From Halorhabdus tiamatea SARL4B (GTDB lineage Archaea > Halobacteriota > Halobacteria > Halobacteriales > Haloarculaceae), in assembly GCF_000470655.1 (NCBI RefSeq), contig NC_021921.1:992001-1056000 (forward strand): a stretch of DNA of 64,000 bases, read 5' to 3'. The notes under the pieces were generated by a model. The model did not search any database and was not told the DNA's origin. It saw only the letters and a program-made list of their open reading frames with translations. Below, piece after piece: positions 7,907-16,688 of the stretch. Position 1 is the first letter of the stretch. Every line of letters starts with the position of its first letter. The translations under genes and the position numbers were made by a program.

Positions 7907-9568
7907 CTGTCTCTTACCCATAACTCGATACTATAGCGTAAGTTCAACCAGATCAGGCATGAGAAGAAGAAATCAATCAAATCTCTATCAGTATCTGCCC
8001 AAGATTAGAGAGGTCTCGATGAAGCCGCGTGAAAAGCTCAGTTGAACTCGTTATTTCGACGGGTTCCGCTGAATGAGCCGCGAAGCGCGCTCATTCAGCA
8101 CCGAGTTCGTATCCTTCAGCCCACATGCGTAGCTTCTGGAGTCCTTTCCACATCGTCTCCCACCCTGGTGGCGGATCTGAACCACGATCAAGATAACCGC
8201 CGAGTTTAGCGACGCTCACTGCGTATGATTTTCCATCTTGGTCGCTCAATTCTGGAAATTTCGTTTCCAGAATTGTGCACTCTGCCTCACTCAGCAGGAC
8301 CGCCGGAGATACTGAACTATCACCACGGGCAAGTTCTCGTAACTCCAGAACTTTCCACGCGATTACTGAATACATGCTCAACAGAACTTCCATCCGCTCC
8401 CAAGTCTGCAGTTGCCGTTCTTCGATGTTACAGCCACTCTTGAGCACTTTATGCCAGTCTTCAATTCGCCAGCGGAGGCCGTAATAGTCGATGAGTGTCA
8501 GTGTCTCTTCAAACTCTTCGACCGATTCAGTGGTGAGCAACACCCACTGAATCGGGTCGTCATTTTCACCGACCTCGTCGACTCTCACGACATTCGCCTC
8601 GATTGAACCCTCTTGCTCAGGATTATTCCTTGGTGCGCGCAACTCACACGTTCCAGTGGCTATCGACAACTCCACCGTTCTCGCTTCGCGCCCACCTCCC
8701 TGTTGAATCTCGATTGTTTTGCGACCTTGCTCGGCAAGGTCGCTGCTCCAGTCAAAGAGTTTTTCAGGTTCACCATCATCAGTCCAAATCCGCCGGTTTT
8801 GATTCGCTCGGACGATAAAGCCAGCACTTTCCATCTCTCCGGTGACTTCTTCGTAGAACGCGAATGAATCTGCGCCTCGGTCATGAATGAACAGCGGGCG
8901 GATATCGTCGGCAAGCCAGTCTCTGGCTTGCCTGTCGCCACGGCTCCACTTCTCATGCTCATTGTCAAGTTGAATCGGCTCTGCTTTGCCGTTGGCATCG
9001 TACTTCTCACCAGCCTGCTGGTCCTCGATCAGCGCCTGCTGATCGATGACTCCAGTCATCCGATGGGTGCGTGGATTGATTCCGATCGTGGAGTGTAGCT
9101 TGACGCCTTCGAGATCCATTTCAGAATTGCCAATGTCGCCGAGGCCCTCTTTGGAGGGATGTCTCGGAAACACGAGTTCGGTGGTATCGGAGACAATCAA
9201 GAGTTCGTCTGACCGACTCACTCTTGATTGCTGTTGCTGCTTGTGAGCAGAGAGAACCTCGTTGGGGTCCACACTGTCATTATCGCAAAATCGGTATGTA
9301 GCTTTTGTGGAGGCCCAGTCTCCGCAGGCAGCGGGGATGGACTCGGCAGGTGAGCTGCCGAGTTCATCCCCAAGTTGAACCAATCGGTCAGTCAGGCGCT
9401 TGTCTCCAAACTCAGCTGACCGAAACTCCGCTCGAATCCACCCGGAAACATCCATGTCACACAGCTGTCCATCCTCATCGAGTTCTGGCTTCCAACTCCG
9501 TGAGCGGCGTCCCATCTACCAGTCTTGGTTCGTCAGCTCCTCGATTAGGACTTGTGGGTAAGAGACAG
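7907..9568 (-). mobile_element. Tn5/IS50-like IS4-family insertion sequence, complete
   Basis: The 1662-bp element is bounded by CTGTCTCTTACCCA and its complement TGGGTAAGAGACAG, with 17 of the first 20 end bases matching. Both sides carry the 10-bp target duplication GGCTTTAGCC (7897-7906 and 9569-9578). The first ten end bases, CTGTCTCTTA, equal those of the Tn5 mosaic end. The target is the loop and inner stem of the TnpB element's right-end hairpin, a palindrome. It contains one transposase gene. Confidence 0.93.
8091..9515 (-). CDS. IS4-family (IS50/Tn5 group) DDE transposase
   Basis: 474 aa, full length for the group. The catalytic triad is visible: Asp110 in SDTTE, Asp212 in HDRGAD, and Glu352 within the Y-(2)-R-(3)-E-(6)-K signature (Tyr345, Arg348, Glu352, Lys359). 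The N-terminal part (SAEFGDKRLTDRLVQLGDEL, then YRFCDND) resembles the Tn5 transposase DNA-binding region. It cuts and joins the element ends at 7907 and 9568. No frameshift was seen, so the element may be active. Confidence 0.92.
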   Translation of the reverse strand: MGRRSRSWKPELDEDGQLCDMDVSGWIRAEFRSAEFGDKRLTDRLVQLGDELGSSPAESIPAACGDWASTKATYRFCDNDSVDPNEVLSAHKQQQQSRVSRSDELLIVSDTTELVFPRHPSKEGLGDIGNSEMDLEGVKLHSTIGINPRTHRMTGVIDQQALIEDQQAGEKYDANGKAEPIQLDNEHEKWSRGDRQARDWLADDIRPLFIHDRGADSFAFYEEVTGEMESAGFIVRANQNRRIWTDDGEPEKLFDWSSDLAEQGRKTIEIQQGGGREARTVELSIATGTCELRAPRNNPEQEGSIEANVVRVDEVGENDDPIQWVLLTTESVEEFEETLTLIDYYGLRWRIEDWHKVLKSGCNIEERQLQTWERMEVLLSMYSVIAWKVLELRELARGDSSVSPAVLLSEAECTILETKFPELSDQDGKSYAVSVAKLGGYLDRGSDPPPGWETMWKGLQKLRMWAEGYELGAE

Positions 9569-9593
9569 GGCTTTAGCCGTGGGTTAGCTTACC

Positions 9594-9641
9594 GAAGGAT
9601 TCCAAGCGGAGTTCGGAGACGAACTCGATCTCGGTGAGTGA
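9594..9641 (+). pseudogene. 3' remnant of the small gene split by the TnpB element
   Basis: The frame reads GFQAEFGDELDLGE followed by TGA. It begins directly after the element's right end and is acidic like the 5' fragment at 6392-6540. The pairing rests on composition and position only. Confidence 0.35.
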
Positions 9642-9725
9642 GAAGATGTCGACGTCGTCGTTTCGAGGTTGGTTGATGTTTGCCCCCGATCGGCGCTCCC
9701 GATTCCTAAGATGCTACTCGTCGTC

Positions 9726-10802
9726 TCACTCTAGGTGCTCCCAGAGTCTCGTGGGATCGGTGTCGTTGAGTTCGGCGTTGGTCTGCATCGTCCGGAGTTC
9801 CGCGATACAGCGCTCGGCGACCAGCGGATGCACGTCGGCTGGAGTGAACGACACGTCCAGATCCATCAGCTCCCGCCAGTTCTCGGCCCAGATGTCCTCG
9901 ACGACGCGGGGATACAGCTCCTCGTTGAGGTGGAGCCCGAACTCGCGGCCCTCCTCGAGGAGGAGTTCACGGACCTGTTTGCGGATCCGGGCCGGTGTGC
10001 AGTAGGTCGCGACGACGTATTCAGCGCCCGTCTCGGCTGCCTCGGGCCGCTGCCCGAACTGGTCTCGGTTCAACTCCGCGAAGGCCTCGCGGACGACCTT
10101 CACGCGACGGTTCGCCTCGTCGCTCCTGACCACGACGCCCTCGACCCGCACGTCGTCGGCCAACGAGGAGGTGGGGAACGTGTACGCCCCAGGGTCGAAA
10201 CCGGGGTCCGGCCGATCGACGATCCGCGCAGGTTCGAACGCCAACTCGGCCGGGACGTCCGCAGCGCGGATCCGCTCGAAGATCGCCCACGCGTCCCCGA
10301 CATCGAGGAACCCCTCGAACGTCTCTTCGTAGGGATTCCCTGACGGCGTCATCGTCTCGATCGCGGCGTAGGGAAGCACGTCAAAACCGACCAGTGCCGG
10401 GATTTCGCGCTCGGTGTATCCGTAGTCGAGCGTCGAGTATACCAGGTTCTCGGCGTAGACGACGATCGGCCCCTCGAACTCGTCGTGAACCGACCGCAAC
10501 GCCGCGGCGTCGATCCCCTCGCGGAGACAGCGAACGGCACGATGGAGCGCCCCATCGATGTCGCCGAGCGGATCGCGATGGGAGCCCCGGATCGAGCGCC
10601 GCGTCCCGAAGACGAGACTGCCGTCCCCGTCGGCTGCCTCGGCGACTCGCTCCGGGTATGTGTCGGCGTAGCGGTTGTCGTACAGCGTAAACCGGAAGGA
10701 ACTCCCGTCGTACTTCTCGATGAGTCGCAGGTCGGAAGCCTCGAAGAACGACGACGGGACGACCGGATGGTCGTGTCGTGGAATCTTCGGATAGACTTTC
10801 AT
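9726..10802 (-). CDS. ATP-dependent RNA ligase-like nucleotidyltransferase
   Basis: 358 aa with the start placed at MKVYPKIPRHDHP. Motif I of the covalent nucleotidyltransferases is EKYDGSSFRF, where the Lys would form the ligase-AMP intermediate. LVFGTRRS fits motif Ia/III territory, VEGVVVRS fits motif IV, and RRVKVV fits motif V. The rest, ending RTMQTNAELND and so on, resembles stand-alone RNA ligases of archaea and phages rather than DNA ligase, as no OB-fold or BRCT domain follows. It would join 5'-phosphate and 3'-OH RNA ends. Neighbours give no operon context; rtcB lies about 9 kb away. Confidence 0.75.
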   Translation of the reverse strand: MKVYPKIPRHDHPVVPSSFFEASDLRLIEKYDGSSFRFTLYDNRYADTYPERVAEAADGDGSLVFGTRRSIRGSHRDPLGDIDGALHRAVRCLREGIDAAALRSVHDEFEGPIVVYAENLVYSTLDYGYTEREIPALVGFDVLPYAAIETMTPSGNPYEETFEGFLDVGDAWAIFERIRAADVPAELAFEPARIVDRPDPGFDPGAYTFPTSSLADDVRVEGVVVRSDEANRRVKVVREAFAELNRDQFGQRPEAAETGAEYVVATYCTPARIRKQVRELLLEEGREFGLHLNEELYPRVVEDIWAENWRELMDLDVSFTPADVHPLVAERCIAELRTMQTNAELNDTDPTRLWEHLE

Positions 10803-11015
10803 CGATTGGATTTCGACTCGGTCGTCTTTATTTATAATCCTACGCCTCATGTGTCAGATCTCATAGAAGGTGGACACCGCCCGAGACTTGTTCCGAAAGA
10901 TCGCCGAACCGGATCGCTACCCACAGTCAACCAGCAAGCCGAACCACAACCCGTTCATTCCTGGCGCTCGAAAGATCGGTATGGACGGACGAATCGCTCG
11001 AATTTCGGTGATCAA

Positions 11016-11705
11016 ATGAAGCGGAAACGCACCGACGTCGCGGCAGCGATTCTCGTCGGGGCGGTCCTCCTCCTCGGCGGCGGACTCACCTGGAAGGCGA
11101 TCGAGCAGCGTCGAACCGTCGACGAAACGATGGGGTCGATGATGGACGCCTCGGTGGGGACCATGCACGGCCCGGACCCGCTGTGGTTTGCCGTCGGGAC
11201 GCTGGTGGTCGCCGCCGTCCTCGGCGGCATCTATCTCCTCGTGCGGCCGGAATTTGAGGGGGAAGAAGCCAGGGCTCGTTCAGGACAAGTCGAGACTCGG
11301 CCGGGGCAAGCCGAGACTCGGCCGGACCAGGTCGACGCGACGCCGGCGACGGGAACGACGGGGCCGGACGCCGAACAGACGGACCAGGAATCGACCACAG
11401 ACGATTCAGCCGCCGAGAGCACCGAAACCGACGCCATCGACGGGCACGCGGTCGCTCCGGAGGCGAATCCGACCGAGCGCGTACTGGATCTCCTGCCCGA
11501 GGACGAGCGCCGTGTCCTCGAACCGGTCCTCGAATCGCCCGGAATCACGCAGATCGAACTCCGGGATCGGTCCGCGTTCTCGAAGAGCAAAGTCAGCCAG
11601 ACGGTGACCGACCTCGAGGAACGGGGCTTGCTCTATCGGGAACGCCAGGGTCGGACCTACCGGATCTACCCGAGTGCGGAACTCGGGGCGAACCGGGGGT
11701 CCTGA
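11016..11705 (+). CDS. Membrane-anchored winged-helix protein
   Basis: 230 aa starting MKRKRTDVAAAILVGAV. Two membrane helices (about residues 9-27 and 52-75) enclose a short outside segment with several Met and His. A long Thr/Asp/Glu-rich linker (about 85-145) follows. A C-terminal winged helix ends the protein (ESPGITQIELRDRSAFSKSK, VTDLEERGLLYRERQGRTYRIYP). This layout, with a cytoplasmic MarR/HTH-like head on a membrane anchor, is common in haloarchaea and suggests a membrane-tethered transcription regulator. It leads a trio with 11866-12231 and 12225-12665. Confidence 0.75.
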   Translation: MKRKRTDVAAAILVGAVLLLGGGLTWKAIEQRRTVDETMGSMMDASVGTMHGPDPLWFAVGTLVVAAVLGGIYLLVRPEFEGEEARARSGQVETRPGQAETRPDQVDATPATGTTGPDAEQTDQESTTDDSAAESTETDAIDGHAVAPEANPTERVLDLLPEDERRVLEPVLESPGITQIELRDRSAFSKSKVSQTVTDLEERGLLYRERQGRTYRIYPSAELGANRGS

Positions 11706-11865
11706 CCCGATCGGGACAGATCGCCGAATTCGTCCGCGACGAACGGTCTCCTCGAACAGAAACGATTAGAAGCGGTTAGAACCGTTCTCGAACGGTCTCG
11801 TCGCTGTGTTCACACCCAGGAGGATACCCACTCGACGCCCATACGACTTCCCGAGGCGAAATACG

Positions 11866-12231
11866 ATGTCCGAAACGAACGCAGAAACCTGGCTGCTCGT
11901 CGGGATCGCGATCCTGGGTGTGCTGCTGGCAGTGCCCCTGATCAGCGCCCACGGGGACGGAATCGCACCCGAGGAACCGAGCGAGAACTCGACGGAGCAG
12001 GATCGAGAAGACGAACAGCGGGTCCGGATGCCCGCCCACGATGCGACTCATCCGGACGGCAGTGTGATCGAACGGATGACCGCTCACATGGGCGTGAATG
12101 CGAGCGAGTGGCTCGGTGACGGCGACAGCATCGGAAGCCACCCGCACGCGCCGAACGACGGCGACGCTGCCGACCGTCACGACGAGCGCGGTGGCCACGG
12201 GGGGATGTACGGGGGAGAACACGGATGCTGA
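11866..12231 (+). CDS. Exported His/Asp-rich small protein
   Basis: 121 aa. An N-terminal hydrophobic segment (residues 8-29, WLLVGIAILGVLLAVPLISA) would act as a signal or anchor. The rest is acidic and has many His and Met residues (RMPAHDATHPDG, HPHAPNDGDAADRHDERGGH), ending GGMYGGEHGC. The composition suggests metal binding outside the membrane, with copper a reasonable guess because the neighbours are the HTH-membrane and SHOCT proteins often seen near haloarchaeal copper genes. No family was recognised. Its stop overlaps the next start. Confidence 0.6.
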   Translation: MSETNAETWLLVGIAILGVLLAVPLISAHGDGIAPEEPSENSTEQDREDEQRVRMPAHDATHPDGSVIERMTAHMGVNASEWLGDGDSIGSHPHAPNDGDAADRHDERGGHGGMYGGEHGC

Positions 12232-12665
12232 GCGAGCAAACGCGGTCCGATGACGGACCCGATCAGCCCGCCCAGAATGTCGAGTCTGTACACTGGCGCG
12301 CGGACAAGGGACGAGTCCGGCACGGAATCGCCCGAGTCGGCGTCCTTGGCGTCGCCCTCCTCGCGACAGTCGGCACCGCGAGCGCCCAGCATGGCAGTGG
12401 CATGATGGGCGGCGGCGGATACGGCGGGTTCGGCATCCCGGGGTTCGGCCTCGTGTTCTGGGTGCTGCTCGGCCTCGGGATCGTCGGCCTCTTCGCCTAC
12501 GCACGCGGCGGTCGCCCGTCTCGACCGGACACGGCGGCCGGAACCACCACAGGGCCGGGACACACTGATCGCGCGCTCGAGACGCTCCGGGAGCGATACG
12601 CCAGCGGGGAACTCACGGACGAGGAGTTCGAGAATCGCCGCGCGGAACTCGAGCGATCGCGGTGA
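12225..12665 (+). CDS. SHOCT-domain membrane protein
   Basis: 146 aa. One hydrophobic segment near residues 36-52 ends in ATVGTASA. A Gly/Met-rich loop (SGMMGGGGYGGFG) precedes a second membrane helix (about 76-94). The C-terminal 30 residues (ALETLRERYASGELTDEEFE) are the SHOCT motif, a short oligomerisation-like helix. The start codon overlaps the upstream stop (ATGCTGA), which indicates coupled translation. Confidence 0.75.
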   Translation: MLSEQTRSDDGPDQPAQNVESVHWRADKGRVRHGIARVGVLGVALLATVGTASAQHGSGMMGGGGYGGFGIPGFGLVFWVLLGLGIVGLFAYARGGRPSRPDTAAGTTTGPGHTDRALETLRERYASGELTDEEFENRRAELERSR

Positions 12666-12715
12666 GAACGCGACTCCGGCAGGCCACCCGCTCGGGGACG
12701 TGATTCGTGAGGCGG

Positions 12716-13147
12716 TCACGCATCGTCCCAGAGATCGCCGAATCGCGTCTCCACCCACGGCAATACGACGTCGCGAATCACCGTCGTCAGGTCGGTGGGA
12801 AACTCCCGATCCTGTGCGTCCCCCGTGGCGTCCGGCAGGGGATGGTAGTGATCGCGAGTGTTGTGGTCCTGGTCGTGGCGACCGAACCGACACTGGCACA
12901 ACTCGCCGATATGCGTCTCCAGATACGAGACGTGAAAGTCGCCGTTCGTGTAGGCGCGGACCTCGAGACGGACCGCGTCGATCGACGCCGGATACGCGGC
13001 GGTATCGAACTCGACCACCAGGCTCTCGTGTCTGTTCGGCGGAAACAGTGACGCCCGGCTCACACGCGAGAGACGCCCGAACAGCGACTGGAGATGCGCA
13101 AGGAGAGCTTCGTCGACCAGTCGTGACCCGTCCCCCGACACGATCAA
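12716..13147 (-). CDS. Hypothetical protein coupled to an HTH gene
   Basis: 143 aa, acidic. It has a hydrophobic core (SLVVEFDTAAYPASIDAVRLEVRAY) and a middle part rich in Cys and His (ELCQCRFGRHDQDHNTRDHYH). The C-terminal VIRDVVLPWVETRFGDLW is a likely helix. The ATG overlaps the stop of 13144-13662 as ATGA. Such pairs of a DUF7342-like HTH protein and a partner are frequent in haloarchaea and may form a toxin-antitoxin-type or regulatory pair. I cannot assign an activity. Confidence 0.65.
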   Translation of the reverse strand: MIVSGDGSRLVDEALLAHLQSLFGRLSRVSRASLFPPNRHESLVVEFDTAAYPASIDAVRLEVRAYTNGDFHVSYLETHIGELCQCRFGRHDQDHNTRDHYHPLPDATGDAQDREFPTDLTTVIRDVVLPWVETRFGDLWDDA

Positions 13148-13662
13148 GCGGGTTCCGATCGCGAGGCGGAGTCACTCGTCCGTCGCTGTCGGACCGCCTC
13201 GAGACGCTCGATCCGCCGTCTGACGGTCTGCCACTCGCTGACGTCGAGCCAGACCTCCTCGACGGCGTCGTACTCGGCGTGCTTGAGTGCGTCGACGGCC
13301 TCGGGATCGCTGACGCCGTAGGTCTCCCGAAACGCCGCATCCCGATCGGTGAGCTCGGCGAGACGCTCGCGTAACTCCGCAGTCGAGAGCTCGGCGAGGC
13401 GCTCGCGTTTGCGCCACTCGAAGTAGGACTCGTTGCGTCGATAGGTCTCGGGTTGCTCGGAGACTGCCTCGAGAACGCCGATGTCGGCGAGTCGTCGACA
13501 GTGCCGACGGGCTGTATCGGGCGTACACTCGGCCCTGTCGGCGATATCGGCGATCCTGTCGGGCTCGTAAAGCTGGAGTGCGACCCGGTACACTCGCTCG
13601 TCCGTCGGCGCGTCCGCGAGTTCCGCCTCGAACTCCGCGGCCACGTCGAACGTCGGTGCCAT
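13144..13662 (-). CDS. HTH protein (DUF7342-like), first gene of a pair
   Basis: 172 aa starting MAPTFDVAAEFEAELADAPT; the longer upstream frame is not acidic. Residues about 27-65 form a winged-helix motif (EPDRIADIADRAECTPDTAR, RHCRRLADIGVLEAV). The C-terminal half is a long charged coiled coil (LAELSTAELRERLAELTDRD, VRRRIERLEAV). It probably regulates its own operon. A TATA-like AATATATT lies near 13688, about 26 nt upstream of the start. Confidence 0.7.
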   Translation of the reverse strand: MAPTFDVAAEFEAELADAPTDERVYRVALQLYEPDRIADIADRAECTPDTARRHCRRLADIGVLEAVSEQPETYRRNESYFEWRKRERLAELSTAELRERLAELTDRDAAFRETYGVSDPEAVDALKHAEYDAVEEVWLDVSEWQTVRRRIERLEAVRQRRTSDSASRSEPA

Positions 13663-13746
13663 ACAGAACGGTTGTCGGTACTGGCTAATATATTTTTGTG
13701 TGGACGATATTATTCGGTAGTTCCCGTATTTTGCCACCCTCCAGCG

Positions 13747-15411
13747 CTACATCGCGGCGAGGATGGCTTCCTTGTCGGATTCGACGGTGTCGATCGGCTG
13801 GATGCCGAACTCCTCGACCAGCAGGTCGGTCACGTTCTCCGAGAGGAACGCGGGCAGCGTGGGGCCGAGTCGGATGTCCTCGACGCCCTGGCTCAGGAGG
13901 GCCAGCAGGACAGTCACGGCCTTCTGTTCGTACCAGGCGATGTCGAAGGCGATCGGGAGGTCGTTGACGTCCTCAACGTCCAGGGCGTCGCCGAGCGCGT
14001 TCGCGATCCGGATGAGCGAGTAGGAGTCGTTACACTGCCCGGCGTCGAGCACGCGCGGGATGCCGTTGATATCGCCCAGATCCAGCTTGTTGTAGCGGTA
14101 CTTCGCACACCCGGCCGTGAGGATGATGACGTCATCAGGGAGCTCTTTGGCCAGCTCGGTGTAGTACTCCCGTTCGGACTGACGGCCGTCACACCCGCCC
14201 ATGACGACGAAGCCGCGGATGTCGCCGGCCTGGATGCCCTCGATGATGTCGTCGGCGCGGTCGAGGACGGACTTGTGGGCGAAGCCGTTGGCGATCGTCC
14301 CGGATTCGAGTTCTTCCGGCGGTTCGGCGTCTTTCGCAGCCTCGATGAGCGCCGAGAAGTCCTTCTGTCCGTCCTCGTCCCGGTCGGCGATGTGGGGCGT
14401 GTCCGGGAATCGCACGACGCCCGTCGTGTAGACCCGATCGGCGTAGGAATCGTTGGGGGGCACCAGGCAGTTCGTCGTCATCAGGACGGGGCCGTTGAAC
14501 GCCTCGAACTCCCGGTGTTGCTCCCACCAGGCGTTGCCGTAGTTGCCGACGAAGTGGTCGTACTCCTTGAAGGCAGGGTAGGCGTGGGCCGGCAGCATCT
14601 CGCCGTGGGTGTAGACGTCGACGCCCTCGCCTTCGGTCTGTTCGAGGAGTTCCTCCATGTCCTTCATGTCGTGGCCGCTGATGAGGATCCCCGGCCGGTC
14701 GCGCGTCCCGATGTCGACCTCGGTCGGTTCGGGATGGCCGTAGGTCTCGGTGTGGGCCGAATCCAGTAGTTCCATCACTTCGGTGGCTATCTCGCCGGAT
14801 TCGAGGACGAGTGCAGTGAGTTCCTCGACGCCGAGATCGTCATCGAGCGTCGCCGCCAGGCCACGCTGGATGAACGCGAAGACCTCCGCCTTCTTTTCGC
14901 CCAGCACGTAGGCATGATCGGCGTAGGAAGCGGTTCCCTTGAGGCCGTATGTGAGCAGCTCACGCAGCGAGCGGACGTCCTCGTTGCCGGTCGCCTGGAC
15001 GCCGATTCCGGCGGGCGTCGCCTTCGCGTGAAAGTCGTCGGAATCCTCGCCGGACCAGGTTGCAGCTTCCGGGAGGCTTTCGTCGTCGAGTTCGCCGTCG
15101 GCAGCCTCGAGTTCAGCCCTGAGAGTCTCCCGGCGCTGTTGGGTCTCCCGAAGCTGATCTTCGAACCACTCGGGGTCGAAGTTGACGTTCGTGACCGTCG
15201 AAAAGAGGCTCTCGGCGATGAAGACGTTCGTCTCCTCGTCGACGATCCCTGCCTCCCTGGCTCGCTGGGCGATGTACGACAGCCCCTTGAGTTCCCAGAC
15301 GAGCAGGTCCTGCAGGCTGGCCGTCTGAACGTCCTTCCCGCAGACGCTGACGTCGGTACAGCCCTCGTTGCCCATCGTCTCCTGGCACTGATAGCAGAAC
15401 ATGCTGCTCAT
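13747..15411 (-). CDS. hcp: Hydroxylamine reductase (hybrid cluster protein)
   Basis: 554 aa, the normal length for Hcp. N-terminal cysteines MFCYQCQETMGNEGCTDVSVCG supply the Fe-S cluster. The hybrid-cluster ligands are in GGCDGRQ, LTAGCAKYRYN and LDAGQCNDSYS, with conserved Glu/His between them (ISGHDMKD, YTHGEMLPAHAYP). Hcp reduces hydroxylamine to ammonia in vitro and acts as an NO reductase in bacterial nitrosative-stress defence. An hcr partner is not visible. The gene appears to be monocistronic. Confidence 0.95.
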   Translation of the reverse strand: MSSMFCYQCQETMGNEGCTDVSVCGKDVQTASLQDLLVWELKGLSYIAQRAREAGIVDEETNVFIAESLFSTVTNVNFDPEWFEDQLRETQQRRETLRAELEAADGELDDESLPEAATWSGEDSDDFHAKATPAGIGVQATGNEDVRSLRELLTYGLKGTASYADHAYVLGEKKAEVFAFIQRGLAATLDDDLGVEELTALVLESGEIATEVMELLDSAHTETYGHPEPTEVDIGTRDRPGILISGHDMKDMEELLEQTEGEGVDVYTHGEMLPAHAYPAFKEYDHFVGNYGNAWWEQHREFEAFNGPVLMTTNCLVPPNDSYADRVYTTGVVRFPDTPHIADRDEDGQKDFSALIEAAKDAEPPEELESGTIANGFAHKSVLDRADDIIEGIQAGDIRGFVVMGGCDGRQSEREYYTELAKELPDDVIILTAGCAKYRYNKLDLGDINGIPRVLDAGQCNDSYSLIRIANALGDALDVEDVNDLPIAFDIAWYEQKAVTVLLALLSQGVEDIRLGPTLPAFLSENVTDLLVEEFGIQPIDTVESDKEAILAAM

Positions 15412-15610
15412 GCCGAATCACTCCAGCGGGAACTGAAGCAGTCGTCAGACAGACCATGCGAGTCGGCCACTACCGTTCGAAACGGACGTACGTTCATTCG
15501 CATCTGTCTCTCACCGCGCCATAGACTACCCGATTACCCCGAACATGTTCGTTCCAGAAGCGGGGCGACGATCCCCAAAAACGAGACCGATGGATCCGAG
15601 GGCGCTCTCT

Positions 15611-16600
15611 CTAGCTCTCAAGGACGAGCGGTTCGTACCACTCGCGGTTCTCCTGATACCACTCGATGAACTCGGCAACACCCTCGCGGATCGACCGCGT
15701 CGGTTCGTACCCGAGTATCTCCCTGGCCTTCGAGATGTCCGCGTGGGTCGCCTCGGCGTCGGCGTCGTGACGGTCGGCGTACGCCAGATCGAGATCGGGG
15801 GCGAGTTGGTCGCGGATCTCGATCGCCAGGGTCTCGATGTCGATGGTCCCCGAACTCCCAACGTTCAACACCTCGCCGTCGGCGGCGTCCGTCGATAGCA
15901 GCGTCTCGTTCGCCGTGACGATATCCTCGATGTAGGTGAAGTCTCGGATCTGTGAGCCGTCGCCGTAGACCACGGGCGGGTCGCCGTTGATCGCCCGCGA
16001 GACGAAATTGGTGATCGCCATGTTGGGTCGCATCCGGGGGCCATAGACCGTGAAGTACCGCAGCGCCACGGCGGGGAGGTCATAGACGTCCGCGTAGGCG
16101 CAGGTGTAGCGTTCGGCAGCGAGCTTCGAGGCCCCATAGGGGCTGACTGGCATCGCCGGGTCAGTCTCTGAGAAGGGCAGATACTCCTCGCGACCGCCGT
16201 AGACTGAAGAGGAACTCGCGACGACGACGCGCTCGATCCCGTGATCGCGAGCCGCGTCCAGCACGTTCAGCGTGCCGTCGACGTTGACGGCGTCGTACTT
16301 GCGCGGATTCTCGACGCTCGTCCGGACGCCGGCCTGAGCGGCCTCGTGGAAGACGTACTCGGCGTCGGCGACGAGTTCTTCCACGAGGTCGGCGTCGCGA
16401 ACGTCCCCTTCGACGAACTCGTAGGACCCCTCACCGTCCGTGCCGGCCGCTCGGCCCACCCCAATGTTGTGACGCTTCAGGTCGACGCTGTAGTACGGGT
16501 CGAGGTTGTCCAGGACCACTACGTCGTGACCGTCTGTGGCGAAGTGCTCGGCGAGGTGTCCGCCGATGAAGCCCGCGCCGCCGGTGACCAGAATCTGCAT
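15611..16600 (-). CDS. NAD-dependent UDP-sugar 4-epimerase (SDR family)
   Basis: 329 aa with the start at MQILVTGGAGFIGGHL, the Rossmann GxxGxxG motif. The catalytic Ser is in ASSSSVYGG and the Tyr-Lys pair is in SPYGASKLAAERY. The DNLDPYYSVDLKRHNI segment is typical of the UDP-glucuronate 4-epimerase / UDP-glucose 4-epimerase branch. With the nucleotidyltransferase and UDP-glucose dehydrogenase nearby, interconversion of UDP-glucuronate and UDP-galacturonate for surface glycans is the best guess, but UDP-glucose 4-epimerase cannot be excluded. Confidence 0.85.
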   Translation of the reverse strand: MQILVTGGAGFIGGHLAEHFATDGHDVVVLDNLDPYYSVDLKRHNIGVGRAAGTDGEGSYEFVEGDVRDADLVEELVADAEYVFHEAAQAGVRTSVENPRKYDAVNVDGTLNVLDAARDHGIERVVVASSSSVYGGREEYLPFSETDPAMPVSPYGASKLAAERYTCAYADVYDLPAVALRYFTVYGPRMRPNMAITNFVSRAINGDPPVVYGDGSQIRDFTYIEDIVTANETLLSTDAADGEVLNVGSSGTIDIETLAIEIRDQLAPDLDLAYADRHDADAEATHADISKAREILGYEPTRSIREGVAEFIEWYQENREWYEPLVLES

Positions 16601-16688
16601 GCGCGGCGATGTGACGGCGGCGAGCAAAAAGGCGTCGGAAGCGTCAGGAGAGCGCTCCCTGACGCTCGTCAGGGATCGACGACGGTGG

